A stretch of 64,000 nucleotides of DNA from Pseudomonadota bacterium (lineage in GTDB: Bacteria; Pseudomonadota; Gammaproteobacteria; Steroidobacterales; Steroidobacteraceae). A program made the translations under genes and the position numbers. Below the pieces are notes generated by a model. It did no database searches. It had not been told where the DNA came from and worked only from the letters and a program-made list of their open reading frames with translations. Of this stretch, positions 51,509 to 60,551 are shown in pieces; within the stretch, counting starts at the first letter, position 1, and every line of letters begins with the position of its first letter. The stretch spans positions 1-64,000 of the forward strand of contig JANXUT010000055.1 of assembly GCA_025356075.1 (NCBI GenBank), written 5' to 3'.

Positions 51509-51583
51509 ATGGAACTCGTAATACTGTCCGGAATCGCCGCCGTGTTCGTCATCGCGGTCGAATTCCTCGACTACGCCCGCTAA
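51509..51583 (+). CDS. 24-residue small membrane protein
   Basis: A short ORF with a good ribosome site (AGAGGAG, 7 bp before the ATG). The product is one hydrophobic helix, VILSGIAAVFVIAVEF, flanked by an N-terminal Glu and a C-terminal DYAR. It stands alone with its own promoter-like sequence. In size it resembles single-helix regulators such as KdpF, but the sequence does not match one I know. Function unknown. Confidence 0.55.
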   Translation: MELVILSGIAAVFVIAVEFLDYAR

Positions 51584-51709
51584 AGCGCACGCCGGCCGCC
51601 CTATCGGCGGCTCGGCACTGCGTGTCGCCTGGACGGGCGACCCCTCGATCGCGGACACGGACGCCGCCAAACCCCTAGCCGATCAGGAACGACAGCGCCC
51701 CCGTCAGGC

Positions 51710-52324
51710 CTAGCCGCGTGGCGGTCGCTCGTACTTCCAGTTGCGTGACTTGCTCTCGGCAAGCCACGCGAGCGTCGTCTTCAGGCGCAGGGCCCTAGTC
51801 TCGGGCCGCTTCGCCTCGGCGAGCCACTCGATGTAGTCGCGCTTGCCCGAGGGACTCAACGTCGCGAAGAAGTCCCGCGCCTTGGCGTTCGCCGCGAGCG
51901 CGACTTTGAGGTAGTCGGGCGCACGCGGCGGTGCACGCTTCACGACCTTGGCGCGGCCGGGCGACGGCACGCCTTTCTCGTTGAGCACGGCAGCCGCGCG
52001 CACGAGCGCGACAATGGCACTTCGCGAGGGCAGGTCCGCGACGCGCGCGAGGCGGCCGAATTGGCCCATGCCATCCCTCTCGGCGGGCGCGCCCTTCGGG
52101 ACCAGCAGCGATCCCTTCCAGAAGCCGAAGGCGCAGTGCGCCTTGAACGCGGACATGCCGCAGAGGAGCCCGTGGTGCGTGAAGTGCGGCCGCCCCCACT
52201 TCATCGTCTCCTCAACCGACGGACAGCCCGCGTGCACCGCGGCGCGCAGCGCGCTCAAGATGGGCTGCGCGAACGCCGGGGAGGAGGCGATGTACTTGTC
52301 GATGCGCGGGTCGCGGCTTGGCAT
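51710..52324 (-). CDS. YdeI/OmpD-associated (OmdA/DUF1801) family protein
   Basis: A 204-residue cytoplasmic protein with an N-terminal DUF1801-like domain ([33 protein letters not shown]) written here in part as MKWGRPHF and [10 protein letters not shown], and a C-terminal OmdA-type repeat with [20 protein letters not shown]. Members have been linked to antibiotic peptide resistance in some bacteria; the mechanism is unclear. Start at 52324 follows GGAG and matches family N-termini ([10 protein letters not shown]). Confidence 0.82.
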   Translation of the reverse strand: MPSRDPRIDKYIASSPAFAQPILSALRAAVHAGCPSVEETMKWGRPHFTHHGLLCGMSAFKAHCAFGFWKGSLLVPKGAPAERDGMGQFGRLARVADLPSRSAIVALVRAAAVLNEKGVPSPGRAKVVKRAPPRAPDYLKVALAANAKARDFFATLSPSGKRDYIEWLAEAKRPETRALRLKTTLAWLAESKSRNWKYERPPRG

Positions 52325-52439
52325 GCGTATGCTCCGGGCGGTCGGTGCGCGAATGGTAGCGCGAGGCCGCCGGGCGATCCCGGCGCGCCGTACCGGCCGG
52401 GTTGATGCTGGAGTAGTCTGGGGACCCGCGAGGTCCGCC

Positions 52440-52925
52440 ATGAATGCATCGCCCGTGACTCCCCGCCCGCCGCTGCCACCGTTCACGTCCGAGACCGCCG
52501 CGCAGAAGGTCCGCGCCGCCGAGGACGGCTGGAACGGCCGCAATCCCGACAAGGTGGCCCTCGCCTACACCGAGGAGAGCGTCTGGCGCAATCGCGCCGA
52601 GTTCCTGCGGGGCCGCGCCGCAATCGCCGCGTTCCTGACGCGCAAGTGGCATCGCGAGCTCGACTACCGGCTCATCAAGGAACTGTGGGCATTCAGTGGC
52701 AACCGCATCGCGGTGCGCTTCGCCTACGAGTGGCACGATGATTCGGGCCAGTGGTACCGCTCCTACGGCAACGAGAACTGGGAGTTCGACGCGGCGGGCT
52801 ACATGCAGCGGCGCATCGCCTCGATCAACGACCTCGTGATCCCGGCCGCCGAGCGCAAGTTTCACTGGCCGGCGCCGGGTCCGCGCCCCGCCGATCACCC
52901 GGGCCTCTCGGACCTTGGCCTGTAA
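52440..52925 (+). CDS. DUF1348 SnoaL/NTF2-like protein
   Basis: A 161-residue protein of the nuclear-transport-factor-2 fold: [34 protein letters not shown] and [20 protein letters not shown] are typical of DUF1348. Such proteins are small cone-shaped barrels that may bind or isomerise small molecules; the function of this family is unknown. Probably co-transcribed with the pirin gene 30 bp downstream. Confidence 0.85.
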   Translation: MNASPVTPRPPLPPFTSETAAQKVRAAEDGWNGRNPDKVALAYTEESVWRNRAEFLRGRAAIAAFLTRKWHRELDYRLIKELWAFSGNRIAVRFAYEWHDDSGQWYRSYGNENWEFDAAGYMQRRIASINDLVIPAAERKFHWPAPGPRPADHPGLSDLGL

Positions 52926-52955
52926 CGCACGCCGGCGCCGGCTGCGAAGGAACCC

Positions 52956-53837
52956 ATGAGCGTCGTCACTGAGATCCGCGGGCACGAGAAGGACTTAGGG
53001 GGCGGCTTTCGGGTCAACCGGCTGCTGCCCTCACTCGCGCGCCAGTCGGTCGGCCCGTTCGTGTTCTTCGATCACTTCGGGCCGGTGACGGTGGAGCCCG
53101 GTTCGAACTTCGACGTGCGGCCCCATCCGCACATCGGGCTTGCGACGGTCACGTTCCTGTTCGCGGGCGCGATGATGCACCGGGACAGCCTCGGTAACTC
53201 GCGGCGCATCGAACCTGGCGCGATCAACTGGATGAACGCCGGTCGTGGCATCGTCCATTCGGAGCGGACCCCGGAGGACCTGCGCGGCGAGCGCTACGTG
53301 ACGCACGGCCTTCAGCTCTGGGTCGCGCTGCCGCGCGCGGCCGAGGAGTCCGAGCCCACCTTCACGCACACGCCGGCCGCGGAGCTGCCGCTCATCAGCG
53401 AGGGCGACACCGAGATCCGCGTGCTCGTGGGTGAGGCCTTCGGCCGCCGCTCGCCGGTCGCGACCGCATCTCCGACCGTGTACGTGTCGCTCAAGATGGC
53501 GGCGGGCGCCGCGCTCACGGTGCCCGCGCTCGCCAACCAGCTCGCCGCCTACTCCGTCGACGCCGACATCGCCATCGACGATCGCACCGTCGGCCGCGGC
53601 GTGCTCGCGGTGCTCGACGCAGAGCGCCCGACGCGCCTGCGCGCGCTCGCGCCGACCCACGTCGTGCTCATTGGCGGCGACCCGCCCGATGGCCGCCGGC
53701 TCATGTGGTGGAACTTCGTCTCATCCCGGAAGGAACGCATCCTCGAGGCGGCCTCCGCCTGGGAGGCGCAGGCGATGGGCCGCGTCGAGGGCGACGCGGA
53801 GTTCATTCCGCTGCCGGAGAAGCGCCCGGAGCTCTGA
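52956..53837 (+). CDS. Pirin-family cupin protein
   Basis: A 293-residue bicupin. The metal ligands are in the first cupin: RPHPHIGLATVT (two His), a further His in IVHSERT and a Glu-containing strand. Pirins bind iron or copper and some have quercetin dioxygenase activity; others are redox-sensitive regulators. It is one of two pirins in 3.3 kb. Ends 2 bp from the convergent DsbA-like gene. Confidence 0.9.
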   Translation: MSVVTEIRGHEKDLGGGFRVNRLLPSLARQSVGPFVFFDHFGPVTVEPGSNFDVRPHPHIGLATVTFLFAGAMMHRDSLGNSRRIEPGAINWMNAGRGIVHSERTPEDLRGERYVTHGLQLWVALPRAAEESEPTFTHTPAAELPLISEGDTEIRVLVGEAFGRRSPVATASPTVYVSLKMAAGAALTVPALANQLAAYSVDADIAIDDRTVGRGVLAVLDAERPTRLRALAPTHVVLIGGDPPDGRRLMWWNFVSSRKERILEAASAWEAQAMGRVEGDAEFIPLPEKRPEL

Positions 53838-53839
53838 GG

Positions 53840-54382
53840 CTAGGCGGAGAGGAGCTTCTGCGCCGCCGCCGGGAGCGCCTGCATCCCACCCGAGACGTCA
53901 CAGACCGTGCCGTTCACGAAAAACCCTGGCGTCGCGCGCACGTGGCTGCGCAGCGCACCGTCGATGTGCTCGCGTACGCGCTGGCGGTAGACCTCATCAT
54001 CGAGCGCCGCCGTGAAGCGCGGCATGTCGAGCCCGAGCCGCTCGGCGTAGGCCTCGAGCGAGGCGCGCCTGAGGCGCGCGCCGTCGGCGAGCAACAGGTC
54101 GTGCATCTCCCAGAACTTGCCGTCAGCACCGGCCGCCTCGGCGGCCTCGGCCGCGAGCAGCGCGTTCGGGTGCGCGCTCTCGATCGGGAAGTGCCGGAAC
54201 ACGAGCCGGACCGCGCTTGGATGGTGCACGAGGAGCTGCTGCACTGCCGGCTCCGCCTGCCGGCACATCGGGCATTCGAAGTCGCCGTATTCGACGATCG
54301 TCACCGTCGCGCGCTCGGCGCCGCGCACGTGATCGACCGCGCTGACGCCAACGAGTAGGTCGTGGCCGTGAGAATCCTTCAT
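53840..54382 (-). CDS. DsbA-like thioredoxin-fold protein, no signal peptide
   Basis: A 180-residue DsbA/FrnE-like protein with the active site DFECPMCRQAEP, a helical insert and the cis-Pro loop RATPGFFVNGTV. No export signal is visible from the start at 54382, and the longer frame back to 54475 is not signal-like either, so it may act in the cytoplasm. Such proteins are often found with Na+/H+ antiporters or oxidative-stress genes. Here pirins lie nearby. Redox partner unknown. Confidence 0.85.
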   Translation of the reverse strand: MKDSHGHDLLVGVSAVDHVRGAERATVTIVEYGDFECPMCRQAEPAVQQLLVHHPSAVRLVFRHFPIESAHPNALLAAEAAEAAGADGKFWEMHDLLLADGARLRRASLEAYAERLGLDMPRFTAALDDEVYRQRVREHIDGALRSHVRATPGFFVNGTVCDVSGGMQALPAAAQKLLSA

Positions 54383-54404
54383 GGCAGCCTCGCGCGTGCG
54401 CGCC

Positions 54405-55346
54405 TTAGTGAACGGTGGAGGTCGGTGCCCGCGCGTGCTTGGCGAGCGAGTAGTAGAGGGACTCGAGGAAGGCATCGGTGTTGACGAACTTGCCGGTGTA
54501 CTTCTCGCTGAAGGCGCCGAGCAGGTCGTCCTTCTTCATCTGCTCCAGAGTCCGGCCGCGCTTGAGGGCCTGCGAGACGAGCGAGGTGGTGTCCTTGAGG
54601 ACCTTGACATAGGTCCTCAGGTCCTCGATGCCGGCGAGCTCGCCGTGCCCGGGGATCACCTTCGCATCGGCGGGCAGGCGCGCCAGCACCGCCTCGCACG
54701 CACTGATCATGCCCTGCACGCTGCCGCCGTTCTCGACGTCGATGAACGGGAAGCCGTAGCGCACGAAGATATCGCCCATGTGCACGGCGTGTGCGCGGTT
54801 GAAGAAGACGATCGAATCGCCGCTCGTGTGGGCGCCGGCGAAATGCTCGGCGCGGATGTCCTCGCCGTTCAAGTGCACCGTCAGCGTCCGGTCGAAAGTC
54901 ACGACCGGGAGCGCGCCGGGCTCCGCGGCCTTGCGCGCCATGTGCATCGAGCCGCCGTTGCCGGCGAAGCCGTCGGTGAGCAGCGTCGAGCGCAGGTTCT
55001 CGTGCGCGATGATCGTGGCACCTGCGTTCGCGAACGGCAGGTTCCCGCCGACGTGATCGAAATGGTAGTGCGTCAGGAATATGAACCGGACCGGCTTCGT
55101 GGTCGCGCCGGTCGAGGCGAGCGCAGCCGTGATCTTCTCCGCGAGCGGCGCGAACTCATCGTCGATGAGCACGCTGCCATCGGCGCCGACGGAGGCGGCG
55201 ATGTTGCCGCCCTCGCCCTGCAGCAGGTAGAGGCCGCTGCCGAGCGCGGTGACCTTGATCTCGGCGTTGCTTAAGTCCCGCTCCTGCCCCGCGGCAACGA
55301 GGCTCGCGAGCGACAGCACGCTGAGGGCGATGAGACGACGGTACAT
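54405..55346 (-). CDS. Exported metallo-beta-lactamase-fold hydrolase
   Basis: A 313-residue MBL-fold protein with a signal peptide (LIALSVLSLASLVAAGQE). The metal motif is THYHFDHVGG (HxHxDH) near residue 90. Further metal ligands are in AGAHTSGDS and IPGHGEL. It resembles periplasmic class B3-like or SoxH-type hydrolases more than canonical beta-lactamases. The N-terminal region before the start at 55346 is not homologous. Divergent from the second pirin gene over 118 bp. Confidence 0.88.
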   Translation of the reverse strand: MYRRLIALSVLSLASLVAAGQERDLSNAEIKVTALGSGLYLLQGEGGNIAASVGADGSVLIDDEFAPLAEKITAALASTGATTKPVRFIFLTHYHFDHVGGNLPFANAGATIIAHENLRSTLLTDGFAGNGGSMHMARKAAEPGALPVVTFDRTLTVHLNGEDIRAEHFAGAHTSGDSIVFFNRAHAVHMGDIFVRYGFPFIDVENGGSVQGMISACEAVLARLPADAKVIPGHGELAGIEDLRTYVKVLKDTTSLVSQALKRGRTLEQMKKDDLLGAFSEKYTGKFVNTDAFLESLYYSLAKHARAPTSTVH

Positions 55347-55464
55347 CGCGGAATCCTCGAACGGGGACGGCTCCGATGCTACCACGCTGCCTGCGACAGG
55401 CCGCATGGCCGGGGGCCTGGATGAAGTATCCTGCGCGCTCCACTCTTCCTTCCGGCAGACGTTC

Positions 55465-56163
55465 ATGATCCTAGTCCGTGATCGCGGCCGTCGAGGCCAC
55501 ACCCAGCTCGGCTGGCTCGACAGCTGGCACACCTTTTCCTTCGGCGAGTTCCGCGACCCGAACCACATGGGGTTTCGCAGCATCCGCGTCATCAACGACG
55601 ACCGGGTCATCCCGGGCGCGGGCTTTGGCACGCACGGCCACAGCGACATGGAGATCATTTCCTACGTGCTCGAGGGCGAGCTCTCGCACGAGGACAGCCT
55701 CGGCACGGGTTCGGTGATCCGCCCGGGCGATGTGCAGCGCATGACCGCCGGCAGTGGCATCCGCCACGCCGAGTTCAACCACAGCAAGTCCGCTCCGGTC
55801 CATTTCCTGCAGATCTGGATCCTGCCGGACACGGCCGCGCTTCTGCCGAGCTACGAGCAGAAAGCCATTCCGCGGGAGGAGCGAGTGAACGCGCTCAGGC
55901 TCATCGCCGACCGCGGCGGCACGAACGGCGCCATCCGCGTGCACCAGGACGTGACGCTCTACGCCACGGACCTCGAAGCGGGCGCCAGCGTGCACCACTC
56001 ATTTGCACCCGGTCGCTTCGGCTGGCTGCAGGTCGCCCGCGGGGTCGTGAGCCTCGAGGGCGATGAGCTGCGCGAGGGCGACGGCGCGGCGATCAGCGGC
56101 GAGGCATCGATCACGCTCACGACTCCGGTCGGCGGCGAAGTGCTGCTGTTCGATCTCGCATGA
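55465..56163 (+). CDS. Pirin-like protein, YhhW/quercetin dioxygenase type
   Basis: A 232-residue bicupin closely matching E. coli YhhW in length and pattern: LGWLDSWHTFSFGEFRDPNHMGF, GTHGHSDMEIISYV (metal His and Glu), GSGIRHAEFNHS. Quercetinase activity has been shown for the family. Its stop overlaps the start of the next gene (ATGA), so the two are translated together. Confidence 0.9.
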   Translation: MILVRDRGRRGHTQLGWLDSWHTFSFGEFRDPNHMGFRSIRVINDDRVIPGAGFGTHGHSDMEIISYVLEGELSHEDSLGTGSVIRPGDVQRMTAGSGIRHAEFNHSKSAPVHFLQIWILPDTAALLPSYEQKAIPREERVNALRLIADRGGTNGAIRVHQDVTLYATDLEAGASVHHSFAPGRFGWLQVARGVVSLEGDELREGDGAAISGEASITLTTPVGGEVLLFDLA

Positions 56164-56648
56164 CGGATCACGTTCCCGCAACAACGGCGGCGGCGATCCT
56201 CGCCGGGTGGTACGCGGGCGAGGTCGGCGGCGAGGCGCTCTTCTGGCGCCTGGCCGAGCTTGCAGAGCCTAGCCCCGCCCGCAAATGGCTCGCGCTCGCC
56301 TCTGTCGAGGGGCGCATCGCCGAGCGCCTGCTGCACGTGCTCGTGACACACGACCTGCCGGTTCCGGCGACGGAGAGCTCGCTCGAGTGGGCCCGCAGCC
56401 GCGCCGAGGCGAACGCGCCTCGCCCGTGGCACGAGCAGATGCAGTGGCTCGGGGAGATCGCGCGGGAGGCGCTCGCAGCGATGCGCCTCGGGACCGCCAC
56501 CCTAGCCCCCGAGTTCGCCGTGATCGGCGCACTGGTCGTGGCCCACGAGGAGCTGCTCGTTGAGTTCGCGCGAGCCGAGCTCGCCGGCAACGCCGCAGGC
56601 TCCGTCGCGCTCATCGAGCAGTTCCTCGGCACGACGCCGAGGCCCTGA
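56160..56648 (+). CDS. All-helical hypothetical protein coupled to pirin
   Basis: A 162-residue protein that I do not recognise. It is predicted to be almost entirely helical, with acidic and His residues spaced as in a four-helix bundle (AGEVGGEALFW, VEGRIAERLL, VVAHEELLVEFA), so a ferritin-like fold is possible but unproven. ATG at 56160 overlaps the pirin stop, suggesting joint function in oxidative or metal stress. Confidence 0.6.
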   Translation: MTDHVPATTAAAILAGWYAGEVGGEALFWRLAELAEPSPARKWLALASVEGRIAERLLHVLVTHDLPVPATESSLEWARSRAEANAPRPWHEQMQWLGEIAREALAAMRLGTATLAPEFAVIGALVVAHEELLVEFARAELAGNAAGSVALIEQFLGTTPRP

Positions 56649-56661
56649 GGACGCCGCACGC

Positions 56662-57522
56662 TCAGTGCGAATGCACCTCGAGCGGTCCCGGAAACTCGAC
56701 GCGGCCAAGGCCGCCCGCCTCGAGCCACGCGCGCGTCGAGAGCTTGCCGCGCTCGATCAGCGCTGCCGCATGCGCGTAGTCGTAGGAGGAGTGCCCGACC
56801 GGGCAGAGCGGCGGGACGATGTGGATCGGTGTCGAGGCCGAGTAGCGCGCGAAGTCCTGCTGCAGCTGCCTCGCGCCGAGGAGCGTAATCGCGTGCATCG
56901 CGCGACCGAGCGCCCCGCCCGCGACACGCGTCACGGCGCACGAGAATCCCGCGGGCAGCACGATGACGCGGCTCGCGCCGAGTCGAATCGCGGTAGCGAT
57001 CGGCGTGTTGGCGGCGATCGCCCCGTCGACAAGGAGGCGCGTTCCTATCGATACCGGCGGGAACACGCCAGGGATCGCCGTGCTCGCGAGTACCGCCTCG
57101 ATGACGCGGCCCTCGGACAGAACGACCTCGTGGCCCGTCAGAAGGTCGGCGCAGACGACATGCAGCGGTACTGCCGCGTGCGCGAATTCGGAGTAGCCGA
57201 GCTCGGCGCCGAGCAGTCCGCGTAGCCCCGCCGGGCTCGCGATGTGATCCTTGAACCCGATCACGCCGAGCAGGGAGCGCCACGAGAGCCCGAGCGCTCG
57301 CCGCGTCGTGAATGAGCGCCACAGTCGTCCCATTCGCTCGACGGTCGCTGCCGAGGGGTCCGCCGCGTAGAACGCCGCGTTGATCGCCCCGGCCGAAACC
57401 CCGACGATGATGGCCGGCCGTTCGCCGGCGGCGGTGAGTTCGGCGAGCATGCCGACCTGCGCGGCGCCGAGACTGCCCCCGCCCGCGAGGACGAACGCCG
57501 TGCGACCAGCCGACCCGCTCAT
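56662..57522 (-). CDS. Patatin-like phospholipase
   Basis: A 286-residue patatin-like hydrolase with the oxyanion LAGGGSLGAAQVG, the nucleophile GVSAGAINAAF (GxSxG) and the catalytic Asp in LVDGAIAANTP. No signal peptide, so intracellular unless exported by a dedicated system. AGGAG site before the ATG at 57522. Probable lipase/phospholipase acting on acyl lipids. Confidence 0.9.
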   Translation of the reverse strand: MSGSAGRTAFVLAGGGSLGAAQVGMLAELTAAGERPAIIVGVSAGAINAAFYAADPSAATVERMGRLWRSFTTRRALGLSWRSLLGVIGFKDHIASPAGLRGLLGAELGYSEFAHAAVPLHVVCADLLTGHEVVLSEGRVIEAVLASTAIPGVFPPVSIGTRLLVDGAIAANTPIATAIRLGASRVIVLPAGFSCAVTRVAGGALGRAMHAITLLGARQLQQDFARYSASTPIHIVPPLCPVGHSSYDYAHAAALIERGKLSTRAWLEAGGLGRVEFPGPLEVHSH

Positions 57523-57758
57523 AGCAACTCCTGCGACATTGTCGAACCCCGAAGCTGCCGCGGCGCAACATTGAATCGCGAGAGGCGCGCGAGCCGGCCG
57601 ACTGCTGGGTCGGGTCCGCCGTCTCCTCCTCCCCGCCGCCTCGAGTAGACCGGCGTCGCCTCCCGCCTATTTCCAGGGTCATGCTTGCACAATCACCGCT
57701 GCAAGGTACGATCCCGCGCGCCGGTGACGGCGCCTTCCCAGCAACCGCGAGCGCCGCC

Positions 57759-58181
57759 ATGTCGATCCGAACCCAGCTCAAGGCCAACACCGTCGCGCTG
57801 ATCAGCCTCGTCGTCGCGCTTGCGAGCTTCAGCTACTCGACCTGGCGCAACGAGCGCAGCGAGCATAACCGCACGATCCGCCAGGCGTCGTTCCAGCTGC
57901 TGACGGCGCTCGGGGAGATGCAGCAGGTCGTCTACCACGCCCACTACGACCGCGACACGACGCGCGGCAACCCGCGCACGGGCTGGGTCTACGTCGCGGC
58001 AATCAACGACTTCAGCGCGACGATGCCGGAGCCCGTGCCCATGCGCGCGCACGAGCTCCTGGATGCGTGGCGCGACCACTGGGAGAAACTCGGCACCGAC
58101 GAGGCCGACGCCGATGCGATCTCGGAAGCCGTCGAACGCTGCCGCGCGGCCGTCGTCGAGCGGCTGAAAACGCTCAACTGA
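57759..58181 (+). CDS. Membrane-anchored hypothetical protein
   Basis: A 140-residue protein with one N-terminal membrane helix (LKANTVALISLVVALASF) followed by a soluble helical domain containing WRNERSEHNRTIRQASFQLL. I do not recognise the family. It stands in the gap between the patatin and IMPase genes. Start at 57759 chosen because it places the helix at the N-terminus; a longer frame starts at 57681. Function unknown. Confidence 0.5.
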   Translation: MSIRTQLKANTVALISLVVALASFSYSTWRNERSEHNRTIRQASFQLLTALGEMQQVVYHAHYDRDTTRGNPRTGWVYVAAINDFSATMPEPVPMRAHELLDAWRDHWEKLGTDEADADAISEAVERCRAAVVERLKTLN

Positions 58182-58333
58182 GCGAGGCGTGTCCGGGCGC
58201 CCGGCGTGCCGTAGCCGATCCCAAGGGCCTGCCGGGCCGTGCGTCGACGCGCGGCGGCGCGCGGCGGCGCGATGCGGCGCATGCGCCTTCATTGCGATCG
58301 AATGGCGGGGTTCGGGTGCGGTACATTGCGCCG

Positions 58334-59164
58334 ATGCCCACCGCCTCCCCCCGCCTCAGCCGTCGCGAGTTCAACGAGACCCTGCCGCGGATCGAGAAGG
58401 CGCTCGCCGCCTCGGACCGCATCATCCTCCGCCACCTGCACGGCGTGCGGATCAACCACAAGGCCGACGGCAGCGAAGTCACGGTCGCCGACCGCGGCGC
58501 CGAGCGGCTGCTGCGGCGCCACCTCGCGGCAGCGTGGCCGGACGATGCGGTGCTCGGCGAGGAATACGGCGGCACGCTCGCAGCGAGCGGCCGCTGCTGG
58601 CTCCTCGATCCGATCGATGGCACGGCGTCCTACGTGCTCGGGCTGCCGATGTTCGGAACGCTCGTGTCGCTCCTCATCGACGGCGAGCCCGTGTTTGGCT
58701 GCATCCACCTGTCCGCGCTTGGCGAGACGACGTATGCGGCGCGCGGCTTCGGCTGCTGGCTGCGCCGCGGTGGCGGCCGTGCGCGGCGGGTGCACGTGGG
58801 TCGCGCGACGAGCCTTGCGAAGGCGCAGGTCGGTCTCACGAGCGTGAAGGAAAGCGACCTCGCGCGCACCGGCGGGCGCTGGCAGCTGTCCGCGCTCGCC
58901 CGCAGCGCCGGGCGGCTGCGGCTCGTCGGCGATTGCGTGCAGTACGCACTCCTCTGCCGCGGCGCGCTCGATGCCGCGGTCGATCCGCTGATGAAGCCGT
59001 GGGACATCGGCGCGCTCGCGGTATGCGTCGGCGAGGCGGGCGGCTCGATCAGCAGCCTCACCGGCGTCACGCGCGAGCTCGTCCGGCAGTCCTCGGTCGT
59101 CGCGGCGAGCTCCTCCGCGCTCCGGCGCGAGATCTGCGCGCGCGTGAGCGGCACGTCGCGCTGA
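58334..59164 (+). CDS. Inositol monophosphatase/HisN-type phosphatase
   Basis: A 276-residue Mg2+-dependent, Li+-sensitive phosphatase: AVLGEEYGG (E), WLLDPIDGTASYV (DPIDGT) and LMKPWDIGALAV (D) are the three metal motifs. It dephosphorylates inositol phosphate or histidinol phosphate or related sugar phosphates. The gap upstream contains a short GC-repeat, gcgcggcg twice, at 58249-58272. Confidence 0.88.
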   Translation: MPTASPRLSRREFNETLPRIEKALAASDRIILRHLHGVRINHKADGSEVTVADRGAERLLRRHLAAAWPDDAVLGEEYGGTLAASGRCWLLDPIDGTASYVLGLPMFGTLVSLLIDGEPVFGCIHLSALGETTYAARGFGCWLRRGGGRARRVHVGRATSLAKAQVGLTSVKESDLARTGGRWQLSALARSAGRLRLVGDCVQYALLCRGALDAAVDPLMKPWDIGALAVCVGEAGGSISSLTGVTRELVRQSSVVAASSSALRREICARVSGTSR

Positions 59165-59182
59165 CCATTCGGGCGGGCGCCC

Positions 59183-60358
59183 TCAGCCGATGACGTTTTC
59201 CTCGCGCAGCGGCCGCCCGTCGATCAGGCGCCCGATGCCGAGGTCATTGAGATCGAGGGTCGCGTAGCGCCCGGTCAGGATGAGTTCGGCGATGCCGCGG
59301 CCGATGACCGGCGCCTGCTGGATGCCATGGCCCGAAAACCCGTTCATGAACACGAAGTTGTCGAGCGAGGGGTGCAGGCCGAGGATGCCGTTCTGGTCGA
59401 AGGTGTTGTACTCGTAGTAGCCCGCCCAGGCTCGCTCGAGCTTCGCCGCCTCGAACGCCGGGACGCGCGCGGCGAGCGCGGGCCAAAGCTGCGACTCCCA
59501 CTGGTCGAGCTCGGGCTCGAGCGGTGGCTCGTCGGGATCGTCCGCTTCCGCGGGCGGAGCGAGTGCGCCGATGTAGTTCCGCCCTTCCGGCCGGATCCAG
59601 AACCCCGACCGGTCGATCAGGAGCGGAAAGCCCGGAAGCTCTGCCTTGCAGCCGATCACGAACACCGTGCGGCGCCTCGCTTCGACGGGTAGCTCGATGC
59701 CGGCGAGAGCGGCGATGCGTCCGGCCCAGGGACCCGCCGCATTGACGAGGACGCCGCAGTCGAGCCGCGTGCCATCGGCGAGCGAGAGATGCCTGACGCG
59801 GTGGCTCTCGACGTCGATGCCGGTAACTTCACCGCGAAGGTAGGTAGCGCCTTGGCTGCGTGCCTTGCGAGCGAGCGCGGTCAGGAGCGCATAGCCATCG
59901 AACCAGCCCTCGCCGCTCGTCCCGAGCGAGCCCAACGCAATCCCCGCGACATCGAGCCACGGGAAGCGCCCGAGCAGCGCGGCGGGGTCGAGGAGCGAAA
60001 CCTCGGCGCCGGTCGCGAGCTGTACCGCGTTCGCCGCGCGCATCGAGGCGACTCCGCCCTCGCCCGTGAGGTAGAGATAGCCGCGCTCGGTGAGCGCGAT
60101 GTCCGGTCGATCGGCGCCGACACTGAGCCAGTCGCCCGCGTTTCGGAGGAACGCGATGCTCTCGCTCGACACGCGGATGTTGACCGGCGTCGAGAACTGC
60201 TGGCGGATCGAGGCCGCCGATAGCGCAGAGGACGCACGCGCGTAGCTCGGGTCGCGCTCGATAACCGTCACGACGGCCGACGGGTCGAGCGCGGTCAGCC
60301 AGTACGCGAGCGCTGACCCCATGATCCCGCCACCGATCACGACGACGTCCGTCCGCAT
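59183..60358 (-). CDS. FAD-dependent amine/amino-acid oxidoreductase (DAO family)
   Basis: A 391-residue flavoprotein: VVVIGGGIMGSALAYWL at the N-terminus, ERDPSYARASSALSAASIRQQFS, VNAAGPWAGRIAALAG and the C-terminal NGFSGHGIQQAPVIGRGIAELIL. It resembles sarcosine/dimethylglycine-type oxidases and FOXRED1. Substrate could be an N-methyl amino acid, which would connect with betaine breakdown, but that is speculation. It is divergent from lpxA. Confidence 0.85.
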   Translation of the reverse strand: MRTDVVVIGGGIMGSALAYWLTALDPSAVVTVIERDPSYARASSALSAASIRQQFSTPVNIRVSSESIAFLRNAGDWLSVGADRPDIALTERGYLYLTGEGGVASMRAANAVQLATGAEVSLLDPAALLGRFPWLDVAGIALGSLGTSGEGWFDGYALLTALARKARSQGATYLRGEVTGIDVESHRVRHLSLADGTRLDCGVLVNAAGPWAGRIAALAGIELPVEARRRTVFVIGCKAELPGFPLLIDRSGFWIRPEGRNYIGALAPPAEADDPDEPPLEPELDQWESQLWPALAARVPAFEAAKLERAWAGYYEYNTFDQNGILGLHPSLDNFVFMNGFSGHGIQQAPVIGRGIAELILTGRYATLDLNDLGIGRLIDGRPLREENVIG

Positions 60359-60551
60359 CCCTACGCCCGCCTCCGCATGGCAACCGATCGCGGCGCATGG
60401 TACTCCGGACGAGGCTGGGTTGGCCGAATCGAGCGCACGTGGGCAAGCGTGGCCGGGACCGGCACAATAGGCGCGCCGCGGATGGGGCGAACACCGTCAC
60501 CGGCGAGCCTTACAATCGACCCAGCGGCCGCGTACCCGGACCCTCTGCCCC

